8,341 bases of DNA from Pseudomonadota bacterium (GCA_011682715.1 JAACEC010000068.1:1-8341); one strand, 5' to 3'; shown: positions 1 through 7,073, numbered from the stretch's first letter. Notes: generated by a model not told the origin, from the letters alone. Made by a program: numbers and translations.

Positions 1-117
1 AAAGAGGCTTACGAAGCAGCAAAAGAATATGGAGTTCCGGGTAATTACATGCATGGAGCAAACATAGCCGGATTCAAGAGAGTTGCCGATTCAATGATTG
101 ATCAGGGTATTGTGTAA
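1..117 (+). CDS. gdhA: NADP-type glutamate dehydrogenase, C-terminal end (partial)
   Basis: The window opens in frame with 38 codons followed by TAA at 115-117. The tail reads GANIAGFKRVADSMIDQGIV, the highly conserved C-terminus of hexameric NADP-dependent glutamate dehydrogenase; E. coli GdhA ends in GANIAGFVKVADAMLAQGVI (recalled from memory). The enzyme interconverts 2-oxoglutarate plus ammonium and glutamate in the cytoplasm and is a main route of ammonium assimilation. Only this helix of the cofactor-domain side is present; the start and active site lie left of the window. The gene ends just before a strong hairpin terminator and converges on the large minus-strand gene. NADP versus NAD use cannot be proved from the tail alone, but the family call is firm. 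Confidence 0.9.
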   Translation, partial: KEAYEAAKEYGVPGNYMHGANIAGFKRVADSMIDQGIV

Positions 118-134
118 AATATCACGGATATTTT

Positions 135-164
135 AAAAGGCGGGTTTTTGCCCGCCTTTTTTTA
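135..164. terminator. Bidirectional rho-independent terminator
   Basis: AAAAGGCGGG (135-144) pairs perfectly with its reverse complement at 151-160 around a 6-base loop, and T-rich sequence follows to 163. The A-run on the left arm gives a T-run on the other strand, so it can end both the glutamate dehydrogenase transcript (+) and the receiver/PPDK gene (-), whose stop codon at 162-164 touches the hairpin. Confidence 0.9.
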
Positions 165-2729
165 TTCCAAAATAATCGCTTTCCCGTTCTGTCCGTCCAG
201 CTTCACGAGTAATGGTTTTTCATTTCTCACATGTGTGAAGTATTTTTTTCTTTCAACAACGGGCAAATTCTTCAGCCAATCCCATTTGATAAAGGAATTT
301 TCATCGTTATACGGTATGGTAAGGTAACCGATGTTCATTGCTATGATATTGTGCATAAAATGGCTTCCCTGGGAATCCTCAATATATCGTTCCTTCAATC
401 CGACTTCTATAATTACACTTGCCCGATTGATATTAGCCCATTTTACGGGGATACCAAGAAATCTGTCCTGAGATCCCCATCTCCCGGGACCTATGAGTAT
501 ATATTTTTCATTTTCCGTTGCCAGTTTCCTATTTAATTCTTCGATTTCCGTTTGCATCTCGAGCGTTTTCGTCGTATCGAATTTCTCCGACTCAAGGAAA
601 ATAATGTCACATATCTCTTTAATAACGGCATTTCCCAGCGATTTTTCGCTGTACACAAATACATTATCCCGCTTTATATCCTCCTTGCTTATCTCAATCT
701 CTCCCTTATTAGGAATCAAAGGTCTTATCTGCAGAAGGTAGAATTTCGGAAGCATTTTTTTCTCCACCTTTTTTGTGAGATCCACTGCAAATTCGATTTC
801 TACGGGGACTCCCATTGTTTTCTCCCCTATATCAAGGAGCTCTGTCAAGATTTTACTGAGAGGAATATAATTGTATTTGAGAATTCCAGAAAATGTTATA
901 ATTCTAGGACCTTTCGTATAGAGGCTATCGACGATTCGGTTATTCTGATAGTCCCAAACTGAAGCGATGTGATCAAGAACGCCATGCTCTTCGGCTGTTT
1001 TTATCGGTAATTTTACCAAAGTTGCATCCTCTCCCCGCATCAGGTCAAAATCATTTTTACTCGTATCAATGGCATAAAAATCTACCTGTGAACTACTTGA
1101 AAAATTATCCTGCATCGAAGAACTCACCGTTGGGTGTTTGGGACAAAATCTGAAACTCTTGTTTCCCTCGACCACTGATTTACCGAGCCCTATTGCGAGT
1201 GATGCAACGCCGTCCTCCGGCTTCAATCCCTTTGTCGGGTAAAAATTATACGATTCGGTGACACCGGAAAAATGGGGATAGTAGTAATTGTCGTGGTGTG
1301 TACCTACTATTTCCTGAATTACAACCCCCATCTTCTCCTCCTCGATTTTATAATCGAGACTCTCAATGTACTGCCTTGCCGATTTCATAAAGACCGATGC
1401 ATATACGAGCTTTATGGCATCTTCGAGCTGTTTTAGGCGAATTTTTTTATTTTTGTGATTATTGGGAAGCATATATGTTGCGTATACTCCCGCAAATGGT
1501 TGGGATTGCGAGTCCTCGAATAAACTCGATGATCGAACTGCTATGGGGTAATGAACATTAGAGATGAGTTGATCAAGTTTGTACCTCAGTTCCGGGGAAA
1601 GCACTCCCTTAAGAAATCGTTTCATTATCTTTTCGTCGGAATCACAGGAGATTAGTTCGTAGAGGTTATTTTGCTCCATAAATATATCGTATTCCTCGGT
1701 CCCGATGATGGATGTTTTTGGTATTCTTACTGTAATATCCTCAAATTTTTTGTCGAGATCGAGATTTACGATAAGCGAGTTGAGAAAGGCAATTCCTCTA
1801 CCTTTCCCACCGAGAGAGCCCATTTTAAGTCGGATTATTTCACAATCTGCATTCAGGTTTGAAACATCGAAGTTAATTATCTTTCCACGATTTTTTTGAA
1901 GTCTAATTTCCTTGAATATATTGAGAAGATAATCTCTTAACTGGCTTTCCGAAGAAAAATCATCAAACTTAAGAGGTTTTATTTTCATAGCAATAGGAAT
2001 TTCACCCCTCGCAATTAACCATGCTGAAAAGTGATTTCTCACACTGTGGTAGACGAGGGATTCGTAAGGGATTCCGGCAAGTATCTTTTCGAATTCCAGC
2101 ATTGTATGGGCACGAGTTATCTCTTTTCCCGATTTATCTCTGAAAATGAAATCACCGAAACCAAGCTTACGTATGATAAATTGTTCCAATTGCTTAAGAA
2201 GTGTCTTTGACTGTTTATAAACGAATGTAATGCTTTCATCATTTATCTTTTTTTTATTCTCGATGTCGGAGGATTGGAGAACAACGGGTATGTCAATCTT
2301 ATCCTTCCTGATTTCGTTTATGAGTTTAAGCCCCGCCTCTCCGTCCAACTCGCCGTTGTGTGGGAATTTGATATCGGATATCACGCAGAGGAGATAATCC
2401 TTATAATTTTCGTAGATTTCCATAGCCTCTTCGTATGATTGAGCAAGTAGAATTTTAGGACGCGCTCTCATCAGGAGATTTTTGTTCAGGTCGTTTAATT
2501 CTTCGGAAACAAGCCGCTTTGTCTGTTTCATAATTTCCGTATATAAAAGCGGAAGGAATATAGAGTAGTACTGTATATTATCCTCTATAATGAGAATCAC
2601 CCTCACAAATCCACGATTCGTATCATTTCTAACATTCTTCATGTCCTCGATATACTTGATTATTGCAAGAAAAAGTTTCGGATCTCCGTTCCAAATAAAT
2701 AAAGACGTTGTCGATGTTTTTTGTGTCAT
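162..2729 (-). pseudogene. Receiver + PEP/pyruvate-binding (PPDK N-terminal) protein, downstream frame of a split gene
   Basis: This frame carries most of a long protein. Residue numbers count from the frame's first ATG at 2729. Residues ~43-186 look like a response-regulator receiver: an acidic pair in IIEDN (49-50), a candidate phospho-acceptor Asp119 in ISDIKFP and a Lys at 172. Residues ~303-680 form the ATP-grasp-like PPDK N-terminal domain: GSLGGKGRG (304-312), AVRSSSLFEDSQSQPFAG (397-414), MGVVIQEIVG (467-476) and LLQIRPL. The last ~113 residues begin ILIGPGRWGS and continue GIPVKW, a C-terminal block I associate with this family. The swivelling phospho-histidine domain and the PEP-binding barrel of true PEP synthase or PPDK are absent, so dikinase activity is not expected. 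The ATG at 2729 is not a real start: residues 1-10 overlap the upstream frame out of phase, there is no good ribosome site, and homology resumes at FIWNGD (11-16). See the upstream fragment for the break. The function of the family is unknown to me. Confidence 0.8.
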
Positions 2730-3126
2730 TGTGTGATTTTACAAGCAGTATATCCGATACCACGTTAAGCAGAAGTATAACGGGAATATGAGGGTCGTAC
2801 GATTTGATTATTCCCCCTAATTCATATGGGTCCATCGTTCCTATACGCATCATGGTTATAACGAGGTCGAATCGGTTATGTTTTATCGCTTCGATTGCTT
2901 CCTCCCCCGTATGAACATTTGTTATTGTGGGAATATTGGATAGGTTAAATTGCTGATATTCATCTATGATTTGCTCGGATAAAAAGCCGTCCTGCTCGAG
3001 AATAAATGCGTCGTAATATGTAGAAACGAGCAGTATATTCTTGATCTTATATTGCATAAGGCTTTGAAATATCTCTTCACCGAATTTATATCGCTTGAAA
3101 TATTGATCCAAAGTGCTATTTCCCAT
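2629..3126 (-). pseudogene. N-terminal pseudo-receiver part of the same split gene
   Basis: This frame starts at ATG 3126-3124 with a good ribosome site (AAAGGAG, 3130-3136). Residues 28-143 resemble a receiver fold (KNILLVS, TGEEAIEAIKHNRFDLVITMMRIG, IPVILL), but the phospho-acceptor position reads VITMM instead of a strand ending in Asp, so it is probably a non-phosphorylated pseudo-receiver. Homology runs to IDNVFI (138-143). After that this frame gives a non-homologous tail (YLERRSETF...), while the +1 frame continues FIWNGDPKLFLAIIKYIED. Joining the frames at that point restores one protein of about 986 residues, close to the ~990 I recall for this family. The simplest reading is a single gene at 162-3126 broken by a 4-bp insertion at 2693-2703. 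It could be a real pseudogene, a reversible slippage mutation or a sequencing/assembly error; little other decay is visible, so the event is recent or artefactual. Confidence 0.78.
2693..2703. repeat. AAAT tandem repeat at the frameshift
   Basis: The plus strand reads AAATAAATAAA, 2.75 copies of AAAT (TTTATTTATTT on the coding strand). Removing one 4-bp unit brings the two minus-strand frames together as NVFIWNGDP with no lost or added residues, so the extra copy is the exact cause of the split. Confidence 0.85.
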
Positions 3127-3129
3127 ATT

Positions 3130-3182
3130 CTCCTTTCAGTATCATACTATGATAATATATTGCAATTTCTCTTTTTTAGCAA
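3130..3182 (-). promoter_or_regulatory. Candidate promoter and ribosome site for the receiver/PPDK gene
   Basis: On the minus strand, TTGCTA (3177-3182) lies 17 bases before TATATT (3154-3159). AAAGGAG (3130-3136) precedes the ATG at 3126. The -35 matches TTGACA at four of six positions and the -10 matches TATAAT at five of six. The AT-rich background makes chance matches common, so the ribosome site is firmer than the promoter. Confidence 0.45.
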
Positions 3183-3324
3183 GCTTATAAAAAAATAGAT
3201 TTGGGAATAGATATACTCTTCAGGGTGAACAAATTGTTGATTGTGAAGATTATTTAAAAGTTATGGTATTATATTTTAAAAATATCTTGATTCTATTTAC
3301 GAAATTATTACAATAGGTGAATAA

Positions 3325-3582
3325 GAAGATAAGGTAAGTACACTTTTAATAATCATTGCGTTACTTGTTTATCTTTTTTTCTATTTCACATACGTTAAAT
3401 TTCTACAGAAGCGTGTTGTAGGGAAAGTCCATACGGAAGTCCCTTCGAAGCGAATGAGAGATGTTGTTGATTACATCCCCGCACACAGACTTGTTTTATT
3501 CGGATATCATTTTGCATCCATTGCAGACGCCGATCCCATTTGTCAATTACAAAAGAGAGATAAAATTTTCGAATTTCGATAA
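3325..3582 (+). pseudogene. cstA-like carbon-starvation / peptide transporter, 5' remnant
   Basis: In this open frame (stop TAA 3580-3582), codons from ~3337 give a hydrophobic first membrane segment (STLLIIIALLVYLFFYFTYV), then VPSKRMRDVVDYIPAHRLVL and FGYHFASIADADPI. This is the N-terminal signature of CstA-family carbon-starvation transporters, usually close to RxxDGxDYVP...VLFGHHFASIAGAGPI. Homology stops at about 3540, where the second helix should begin; intact family members have several hundred more residues. Three conserved glycines are replaced (VVDY for GVDY-like, ADADP for AGAGP), and the codon at the expected start (3334-3336) is GTA, not ATG or GTG. It is therefore a dead, truncated stub of a former peptide/pyruvate-type importer. 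The remaining ~14 codons to the stop are unrelated to CstA. Confidence 0.7.
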
Positions 3583-3606
3583 AATAGACTCGGAAATCAT
3601 ACTGTT

Positions 3607-3882
3607 ATGATGAATATGTCGTTATTTTTGCTTATTGTTGCCATTTCATTCGTCGCGATTTTGTTCTACTTCATCGGCGGGAGGAAAAACAGGAAACGCT
3701 TTAAGGAAATTGCTGACGAACTCGGAAAGAATTCATGCGGAAGTTTTGCCATTTATTACAAGTCAAAGGAGTGTAAGGCTTTTGCGGAAAAACGTATTTA
3801 TCTATTTGTAGCCCTAAAAAATAAAGAGTGGAGTGGTAAACTCGGGGATATTATTTTGCTTTTGAAAAATTATTTTTTGTAG
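3607..3882 (+). CDS. Hypothetical single-pass membrane protein, possibly a gene remnant
   Basis: This is a 91-codon ORF I do not recognise. Residues ~4-24 form one hydrophobic membrane segment (LFLLIVAISFVAILFYFIGG), followed by a basic stretch (GGRKNRKRFKEIADELGK) and a mixed C-terminal half, which suggests a membrane-anchored protein with a small cytoplasmic part. No strong ribosome site precedes any of the Met codons (3607, 3610, 3616). The 3' end runs 13 bases into the convergent znuB gene, so the natural C-terminus may have been lost. It lies directly after the cstA stub in a stretch of visible decay. It may be the start of another truncated gene; translation is uncertain and I assign no function. 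Confidence 0.35.
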   Translation: MMNMSLFLLIVAISFVAILFYFIGGRKNRKRFKEIADELGKNSCGSFAIYYKSKECKAFAEKRIYLFVALKNKEWSGKLGDIILLLKNYFL

Positions 3883-4673
3883 GCGAATCCGAAAGATACA
3901 AAAAATATAAGTGTCGTGAGAAGCACTATCGCTCCTCCGCTCGGAATATTGAGATAGTAGGATAAAAACAGACCGGTAATTACAGAGAACAGGCTTGTAA
4001 TCATCGTAAGGAACGTAAGCTGTTTGAAGTTTTTTGCCCATGGTATAATGGTTGCTGCAGGTGTAACGAGCAGTGCCGATACGAGAATTATACCAACGAC
4101 TTTTATTGAAATAACGACGGTAAGAGCAATTAACATCATGAATACGGTGTCAATCAAAACAACATTGACTCCGGCAACTTTTGCCATCTGTCTATCGAAT
4201 GTAGTGTAATAGAGTTGTTTGAATATTATTAAAAATATCGCTATGATTATAAGTGAAAGAAAGATGATATTTACGATGTCGGAATGTGTTACGGAAAGTA
4301 TGTTGCCGAACAGATAACCGAAAAGATCGACGTTGTACCCCTTCATCAAACTTATAAGGACGGCACCAAGTCCCATGGATGCGGCAAAGATAATGCCTAT
4401 GGGGACATCGCTTTTCAATTTTTCGTTACGTTGAATGTAAACGATTATAGCGGCTACAAAAAGACAGAATACGATTGCTGAAAGTGTCGGATTAATACCA
4501 AGAAAATAGCCCAGGGCGACGCCGCCGAAAGCGGCATGGCTGATGCCAACTCCCGCAAACGACAATCCCTTCAGTACAACGAAAACACCGATTACGGACG
4601 AGACGATGCTAATTATAAATCCTGCCGTAAAGGCGCGTTGCATGAATGCATATCTAAAAATCTCAAGATTCAT
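3870..4673 (-). CDS. znuB: Zinc ABC transporter, membrane permease (ABC-3 family)
   Basis: This is the inner-membrane channel of a zinc (possibly manganese) importer; it pairs with the ZnuC ATPase and receives metal from ZnuA. About 267 residues with roughly eight hydrophobic segments fit the usual ABC-3 length. GLSFAGVGISHAAFGGVALGYFLGI and the later GIILVSALLVTPAATI are hallmark ABC-3 permease motifs. I choose the ATG at 4673 over the one at 4679 because the ribosome site GGAAAGGAGG (4680-4689) abuts the upstream ATG with no spacer but lies 6 bases before the ATG at 4673. It overlaps the end of znuC by 11 bases, implying translational coupling. It is the last gene of the operon, and no clear hairpin follows its stop. 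The substrate is inferred from the operon, not from this protein alone. Confidence 0.93.
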   Translation of the reverse strand: MNLEIFRYAFMQRAFTAGFIISIVSSVIGVFVVLKGLSFAGVGISHAAFGGVALGYFLGINPTLSAIVFCLFVAAIIVYIQRNEKLKSDVPIGIIFAASMGLGAVLISLMKGYNVDLFGYLFGNILSVTHSDIVNIIFLSLIIIAIFLIIFKQLYYTTFDRQMAKVAGVNVVLIDTVFMMLIALTVVISIKVVGIILVSALLVTPAATIIPWAKNFKQLTFLTMITSLFSVITGLFLSYYLNIPSGGAIVLLTTLIFFVSFGFAYKK

Positions 4674-5427
4674 TGACATCCTCCTTTCCCTCGTGGGTCA
4701 ACAGCAGTACATCATAGCCGTAGAGTTTTTTAAGCTGTTCACTTTTCATGATTTCAGCCGGGCTTCCCTGCATATGAAGTCTTCTGTTCAGACAAGCGAT
4801 TCTCGAAACCTCCTTTGTAAGAGCACCTATATCGTGGGACACCATTATAATTGTAATTCCCTCCTGATTCAATCTTTTTAAGATTTCATAGAAACTGGCC
4901 TGTGTTTTAACATCGATACCGGCTGTGGGTTCATCGAGTACAAGCAGTTTGGGTCTTTGGGCAAGAGCACGTGCTATGAGAGTCCTCTGTTTCTGCCCGC
5001 CGGAAAGAGCATTAAATTGCTTGTCCGCGATACTTTCAATGTTCATCTTTTTTATGGCGGTCTCCACGATTTCAAAATCTTCGGCATTAAGATTTGTGAA
5101 AAACCCCTTTTCGTGATACCTGCCAAGTGCGACCACTTCTCTTACGCTGATAGGAAAATTTTTATCCGCTTCGTTTGCCTGAGGGACATAACCTATAAGG
5201 TACTTGTTCATTCCGGGATGTTGCGGCTCCCTGCCAAACACCGTTATTTTTCCGGAAGAAGGGGAGAGTAACCCCACAAGAAGTTTCAGAAGTGTCGTTT
5301 TCCCTGCGCCGTTGGGACCTATGATACCTACGAATTCACCCTTAGACACGAAGAAGTTTATGTCGGTAAGTATTTCGATATTTTTGTATCTGAAGTAGAG
5401 ATTTACGATTTCGATTATCTTATTCAT
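4663..5427 (-). CDS. znuC: Zinc ABC transporter, ATP-binding protein
   Basis: This 254-residue cytoplasmic ATPase drives metal import through the ZnuB permease. All ABC motifs are intact: Walker A GPNGAGKTT (37-45), Q-loop Q83 in GYVPQ, signature LSGGQKQR (141-148), Walker B LLVLDEP (161-167) with catalytic Glu166, and switch His198 in VSHDI. The sequence resembles the ZnuC/MntB/TroB class of metal-importer ATPases. Its start overlaps the znuA stop by 8 bases. The ribosome site is weak (a purine-rich AGAGA about a dozen bases upstream), so translation probably depends on coupling to znuA. Zinc rather than manganese is inferred from linkage to a Fur-family regulator of likely Zur type. Confidence 0.94.
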   Translation of the reverse strand: MNKIIEIVNLYFRYKNIEILTDINFFVSKGEFVGIIGPNGAGKTTLLKLLVGLLSPSSGKITVFGREPQHPGMNKYLIGYVPQANEADKNFPISVREVVALGRYHEKGFFTNLNAEDFEIVETAIKKMNIESIADKQFNALSGGQKQRTLIARALAQRPKLLVLDEPTAGIDVKTQASFYEILKRLNQEGITIIMVSHDIGALTKEVSRIACLNRRLHMQGSPAEIMKSEQLKKLYGYDVLLLTHEGKEDVNES

Positions 5428-6256
5428 AAAACGATCTCTCGATTTTAAGAAAGTTGTTTTTTAAAAAAATTATGTAATCCTCGCCGAGATTTCCGATGGG
5501 ATCAATATAATCAAGCTTTGCTCCCGTCTCCGATGCAATAACCTTTACCGATTTGGAATTGAGTTGAGGTTCGGCAAAAAGCACTTTTATTTTGTATTTG
5601 CGTACCTTATCAATAATTTTCATAATCTCCCTGGGAGTAGGTTCTTTACCGGGGCTTTTCTCTATTACGGCTACCTCGTTAATATTGTATTCCCTGTCAA
5701 AATAAGCCAGTGAAGGATGGAAAAGGACGATATACCTATTTTTACATGATGCCAGTCTGATCTTTATTGCAACATCAAGGGAATCGAGTCTTTTAATGAA
5801 TAGTATTTTTCTGCGGTTGTAATAAACGGAATCAACAGGGTCAAGTGAACAAAGTTCCGAATCGATAACCGTTGCGAAAATTCTTACGTTACTTACGGAT
5901 AACCAAATATGCGGATTATACCCTTTGCCGTTTTCTCCCTTTATGAGGGGAACGTATGATGACATGTTCAGGAGATTTTTATCCTCGCTTACAAATTTTT
6001 TAGCCCAGAAATCAAGTCCTGCACCATTTGTAATAAACAGATCGGCACTGTCTATCTTTTTTATTATTTGCGGGGTGGGAGAAAATATATGGGGGCTTAC
6101 TCCCGGTGGGATGAGAGGAATTATTTCAGCAGAATCTCCCGCAATTGCTTTCGTTATGTTTGCAAGGGGGACAATTGTCGTAACAATCAGTATTTTCCCG
6201 TTTACAAGCAGTGTCCACGCGAAAAACGATAGAATCAGTATCAAAAGTTTTCTCAT
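5420..6256 (-). CDS. znuA: Zinc ABC transporter, periplasmic metal-binding protein
   Basis: This 278-residue cluster A-I (TroA/ZnuA-like) solute-binding protein captures metal in the periplasm for the ZnuB/C transporter. Residues 1-20 are a Sec signal peptide (charged MRK, then a hydrophobic core). No lipobox Cys is visible, so it is probably a soluble periplasmic protein, which fits a diderm. The four expected metal ligands are present: His56 (SPHIFSP), His116 (YNPHIWLS), His180 (LFHPSLAYF) and Asp252 (DYIDPIGN). The long His/Asp-rich loop of many ZnuA proteins is missing, so zinc versus manganese cannot be settled here. The ATG shares an ATGA overlap with the repressor's stop codon, and GGAGGG (6263-6268) sits 6 bases upstream, so this gene can also initiate well on its own. 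Confidence 0.92.
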   Translation of the reverse strand: MRKLLILILSFFAWTLLVNGKILIVTTIVPLANITKAIAGDSAEIIPLIPPGVSPHIFSPTPQIIKKIDSADLFITNGAGLDFWAKKFVSEDKNLLNMSSYVPLIKGENGKGYNPHIWLSVSNVRIFATVIDSELCSLDPVDSVYYNRRKILFIKRLDSLDVAIKIRLASCKNRYIVLFHPSLAYFDREYNINEVAVIEKSPGKEPTPREIMKIIDKVRKYKIKVLFAEPQLNSKSVKVIASETGAKLDYIDPIGNLGEDYIIFLKNNFLKIERSFYE

Positions 6257-6660
6257 CTCTTTCCCTCCGAATTATAACATCTGTCACATATCCCGTAAAA
6301 TACGATATCGTGGGATTTTACGTGGAATTTACCTTTGGGCATATATCCCCTCACTGCGCATCCCTCTATGTCATATATATTATGACATTTCATACAGACA
6401 AAATGATGATGATGTCCCCTTTTAGATTCATAGAGAATGGGGAAATCCTTTATTGCGAGCATATCCACAAGCCCGAGTCTTACAAAAAGGTTCAATGTTC
6501 TGTATATGGTTGTTTTGCCTATATGCAAACCTCTTTTAACACACTCGTTGTAGACGGAATCCACGGATTGGTGTCCTTTCATTCGAAGGAACGTATCGTA
6601 GATGAGTTCTCTCTGCTCAGTCATTCTTAACCCGTTACGATTAAATAATTCTCTATTGAT
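6253..6660 (-). CDS. zur: Fur-family metal-responsive repressor, probably Zur
   Basis: This is a DNA-binding metal sensor expected to repress the zinc-uptake operon it heads. Numbered from codon 6658-6660, the winged helix includes NGLRMTEQR (9-17) and recognition helix TTIYRTLNLF (50-59). Four His (83-86) in RGHHHHFVCMKC contribute to the metal sites, and two CxxC pairs (Cys89/92, Cys125/128) form the structural zinc site. Start choice: a TTG at 6690 would extend the frame by 10 codons, but it lies inside the operator, near or before the predicted transcription start, and has no ribosome site. AAGGAG (6667-6672) points, with a 6-base spacer, to an ATC codon (6658-6660), giving 135 residues and the usual N-terminal length. 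No ATG, GTG or TTG lies at that spot; the first ATG (6622-6624) would remove the first helix. Zur rather than Fur or PerR is inferred from the operon. Confidence 0.88.
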   Translation of the reverse strand: MNRELFNRNGLRMTEQRELIYDTFLRMKGHQSVDSVYNECVKRGLHIGKTTIYRTLNLFVRLGLVDMLAIKDFPILYESKRGHHHHFVCMKCHNIYDIEGCAVRGYMPKGKFHVKSHDIVFYGICDRCYNSEGKR

Positions 6661-6666
6661 TTTACA

Positions 6667-6672
6667 CTCCTT
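6667..6672 (-). promoter_or_regulatory. Ribosome site that points to an ATC start in zur
   Basis: AAGGAG on the minus strand is followed by 6 bases and then ATC (6658-6660), not a standard start codon. It is the only strong site upstream of conserved zur sequence, and it overlaps the left edge of the palindromic operator. Confidence 0.6.
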
Positions 6673-6694
6673 ATTGAAATCCAATTTCAATAAG
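6670..6694. promoter_or_regulatory. Perfect 25-bp palindromic operator (probable Zur box)
   Basis: CTTATTGAAAT (6670-6680) is followed by the centre CCA (6681-6683) and the exact reverse complement of the first arm (6684-6694): 11-bp arms with no mismatch. It begins one base after the -10 box and covers the predicted transcription start of the zur-znuACB operon, the position expected for a Fur/Zur-type dimer site. Size and symmetry match Fur-family boxes (19-25 bp, AT-rich); the exact sequence is not one I recognise. Direct autoregulation is inferred. Confidence 0.8.
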
Positions 6695-6722
6695 ATTATA
6701 TTTAAAAATCGAGATTTGTCAA
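6695..6722 (-). promoter_or_regulatory. Consensus sigma-70 promoter of the zur-znuACB operon
   Basis: On the minus strand, TTGACA (6717-6722) is separated by 16 bases from TATAAT (6695-6700). Both hexamers match consensus exactly and the spacing is within the normal 16-18. Transcription should start at about 6687-6689, inside the palindrome, leaving a leader of roughly 28 bases to the ATC at 6660. Such a strong promoter suits a unit controlled mainly by repression. Confidence 0.88.
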
Positions 6723-6785
6723 GCCCTCCAATTGCCTCATATAAAAATCCATATAAAAGTTTTAGAATGGAGGAGGTAGAATAAA

Positions 6786-6908
6786 ATGGGATTAAAAGAA
6801 ATTTTGGAAATTTATCGAAGAGGTGATTTTATGAGTTTGGCACTAAAAGAGAAAAGAGCCGTAGTAAGAGAGGTATCAAAGAGGTATAAGAAGGGAAAAG
6901 AGAAATGA
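6786..6908 (+). pseudogene. Transposase N-terminal fragment (frame 1 of a decayed rve/DDE transposase)
   Basis: The ATG at 6786 follows a strong ribosome site (GGAGGAGG, 6769-6776) and gives 40 codons ending KRYKKGKEK-stop. The SLALKEKRAVVREVSKRYKK segment matches the N-terminal helix that in this family of rve-domain transposases runs directly into a ...LDEF..LTGYNR block. That block is found here in another frame starting at 6905, so a frameshift has occurred near 6900. The surviving ribosome site means a short peptide could still be made. Confidence 0.6.
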
Positions 6909-7006
6909 TACCGGATGAATTTGTTAAGCTTACAGGATATAACAGATGCTATACTTCATATGTATTGAGAATGTATGAAAAGAAGATAGTGATTTATGCA
7001 AAATGA
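6905..7006 (+). pseudogene. Transposase fragment 2, LTGYNR DNA-binding block
   Basis: This fragment overlaps the previous stop as ATGA and gives 33 codons: MIPDEFVKLTGYNRCYTSYV, LRMYEKKIVIYAK, then TGA. DEF-x-LTGYNR-x-Y is the helix-turn-helix-like segment that follows the KRYKK helix in intact relatives. Between this fragment and the catalytic part only ~80 bases remain where intact relatives have, as I recall, 60-70 residues, and stops occur there, so an internal deletion is likely. Confidence 0.6.
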
Positions 7007-7073
7007 AAAAAGACAGTCTTTACCCGCAATAATGAATATGGAAGAAACAATACCGGGAAAGAGTTCCTGATAA

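Noticed and set aside
231..962. Three plus-strand ORFs opposite the receiver/PPDK gene (231-536, 493-741, 552-962)
   Set aside because: They lie antisense to a conserved coding frame, lack ribosome sites and give low-complexity hydrophobic translations; shadows of the real gene.
2629..2729. Programmed ribosomal frameshift joining the two receiver/PPDK frames
   Set aside because: A +1 shift would be needed, and I see no known shift-prone site, upstream internal ribosome site or downstream structure; a 4-bp duplication explains the break exactly.
3287..3315. Promoter TTGATT, 17 bases, ACAATA upstream of the cstA stub
   Set aside because: Very AT-rich sequence gives such weak matches by chance, and the gene behind it is dead.
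4677..4679. ATG at 4679 as the znuB start
   Set aside because: The ribosome site touches this ATG with no spacer; the ATG at 4673 has the right distance.
4024..5398. Plus-strand ORFs opposite znuB and znuC
   Set aside because: The minus-strand frames carry complete ABC-3 and ABC-ATPase motifs; the opposite frames show no recognisable protein features.
5925..6630. Plus-strand ORFs of 166 and 139 codons opposite znuA and zur, including a run of Met codons
   Set aside because: The Met run is simply the complement of the repressor's His cluster; no independent coding signal.
6739..6760. Short direct repeat CATATAAAA (two copies) upstream of the transposase remnant
   Set aside because: Only two 9-bp AT-rich copies with no link to an element end or a CRISPR-like pattern; not enough to call a functional repeat.
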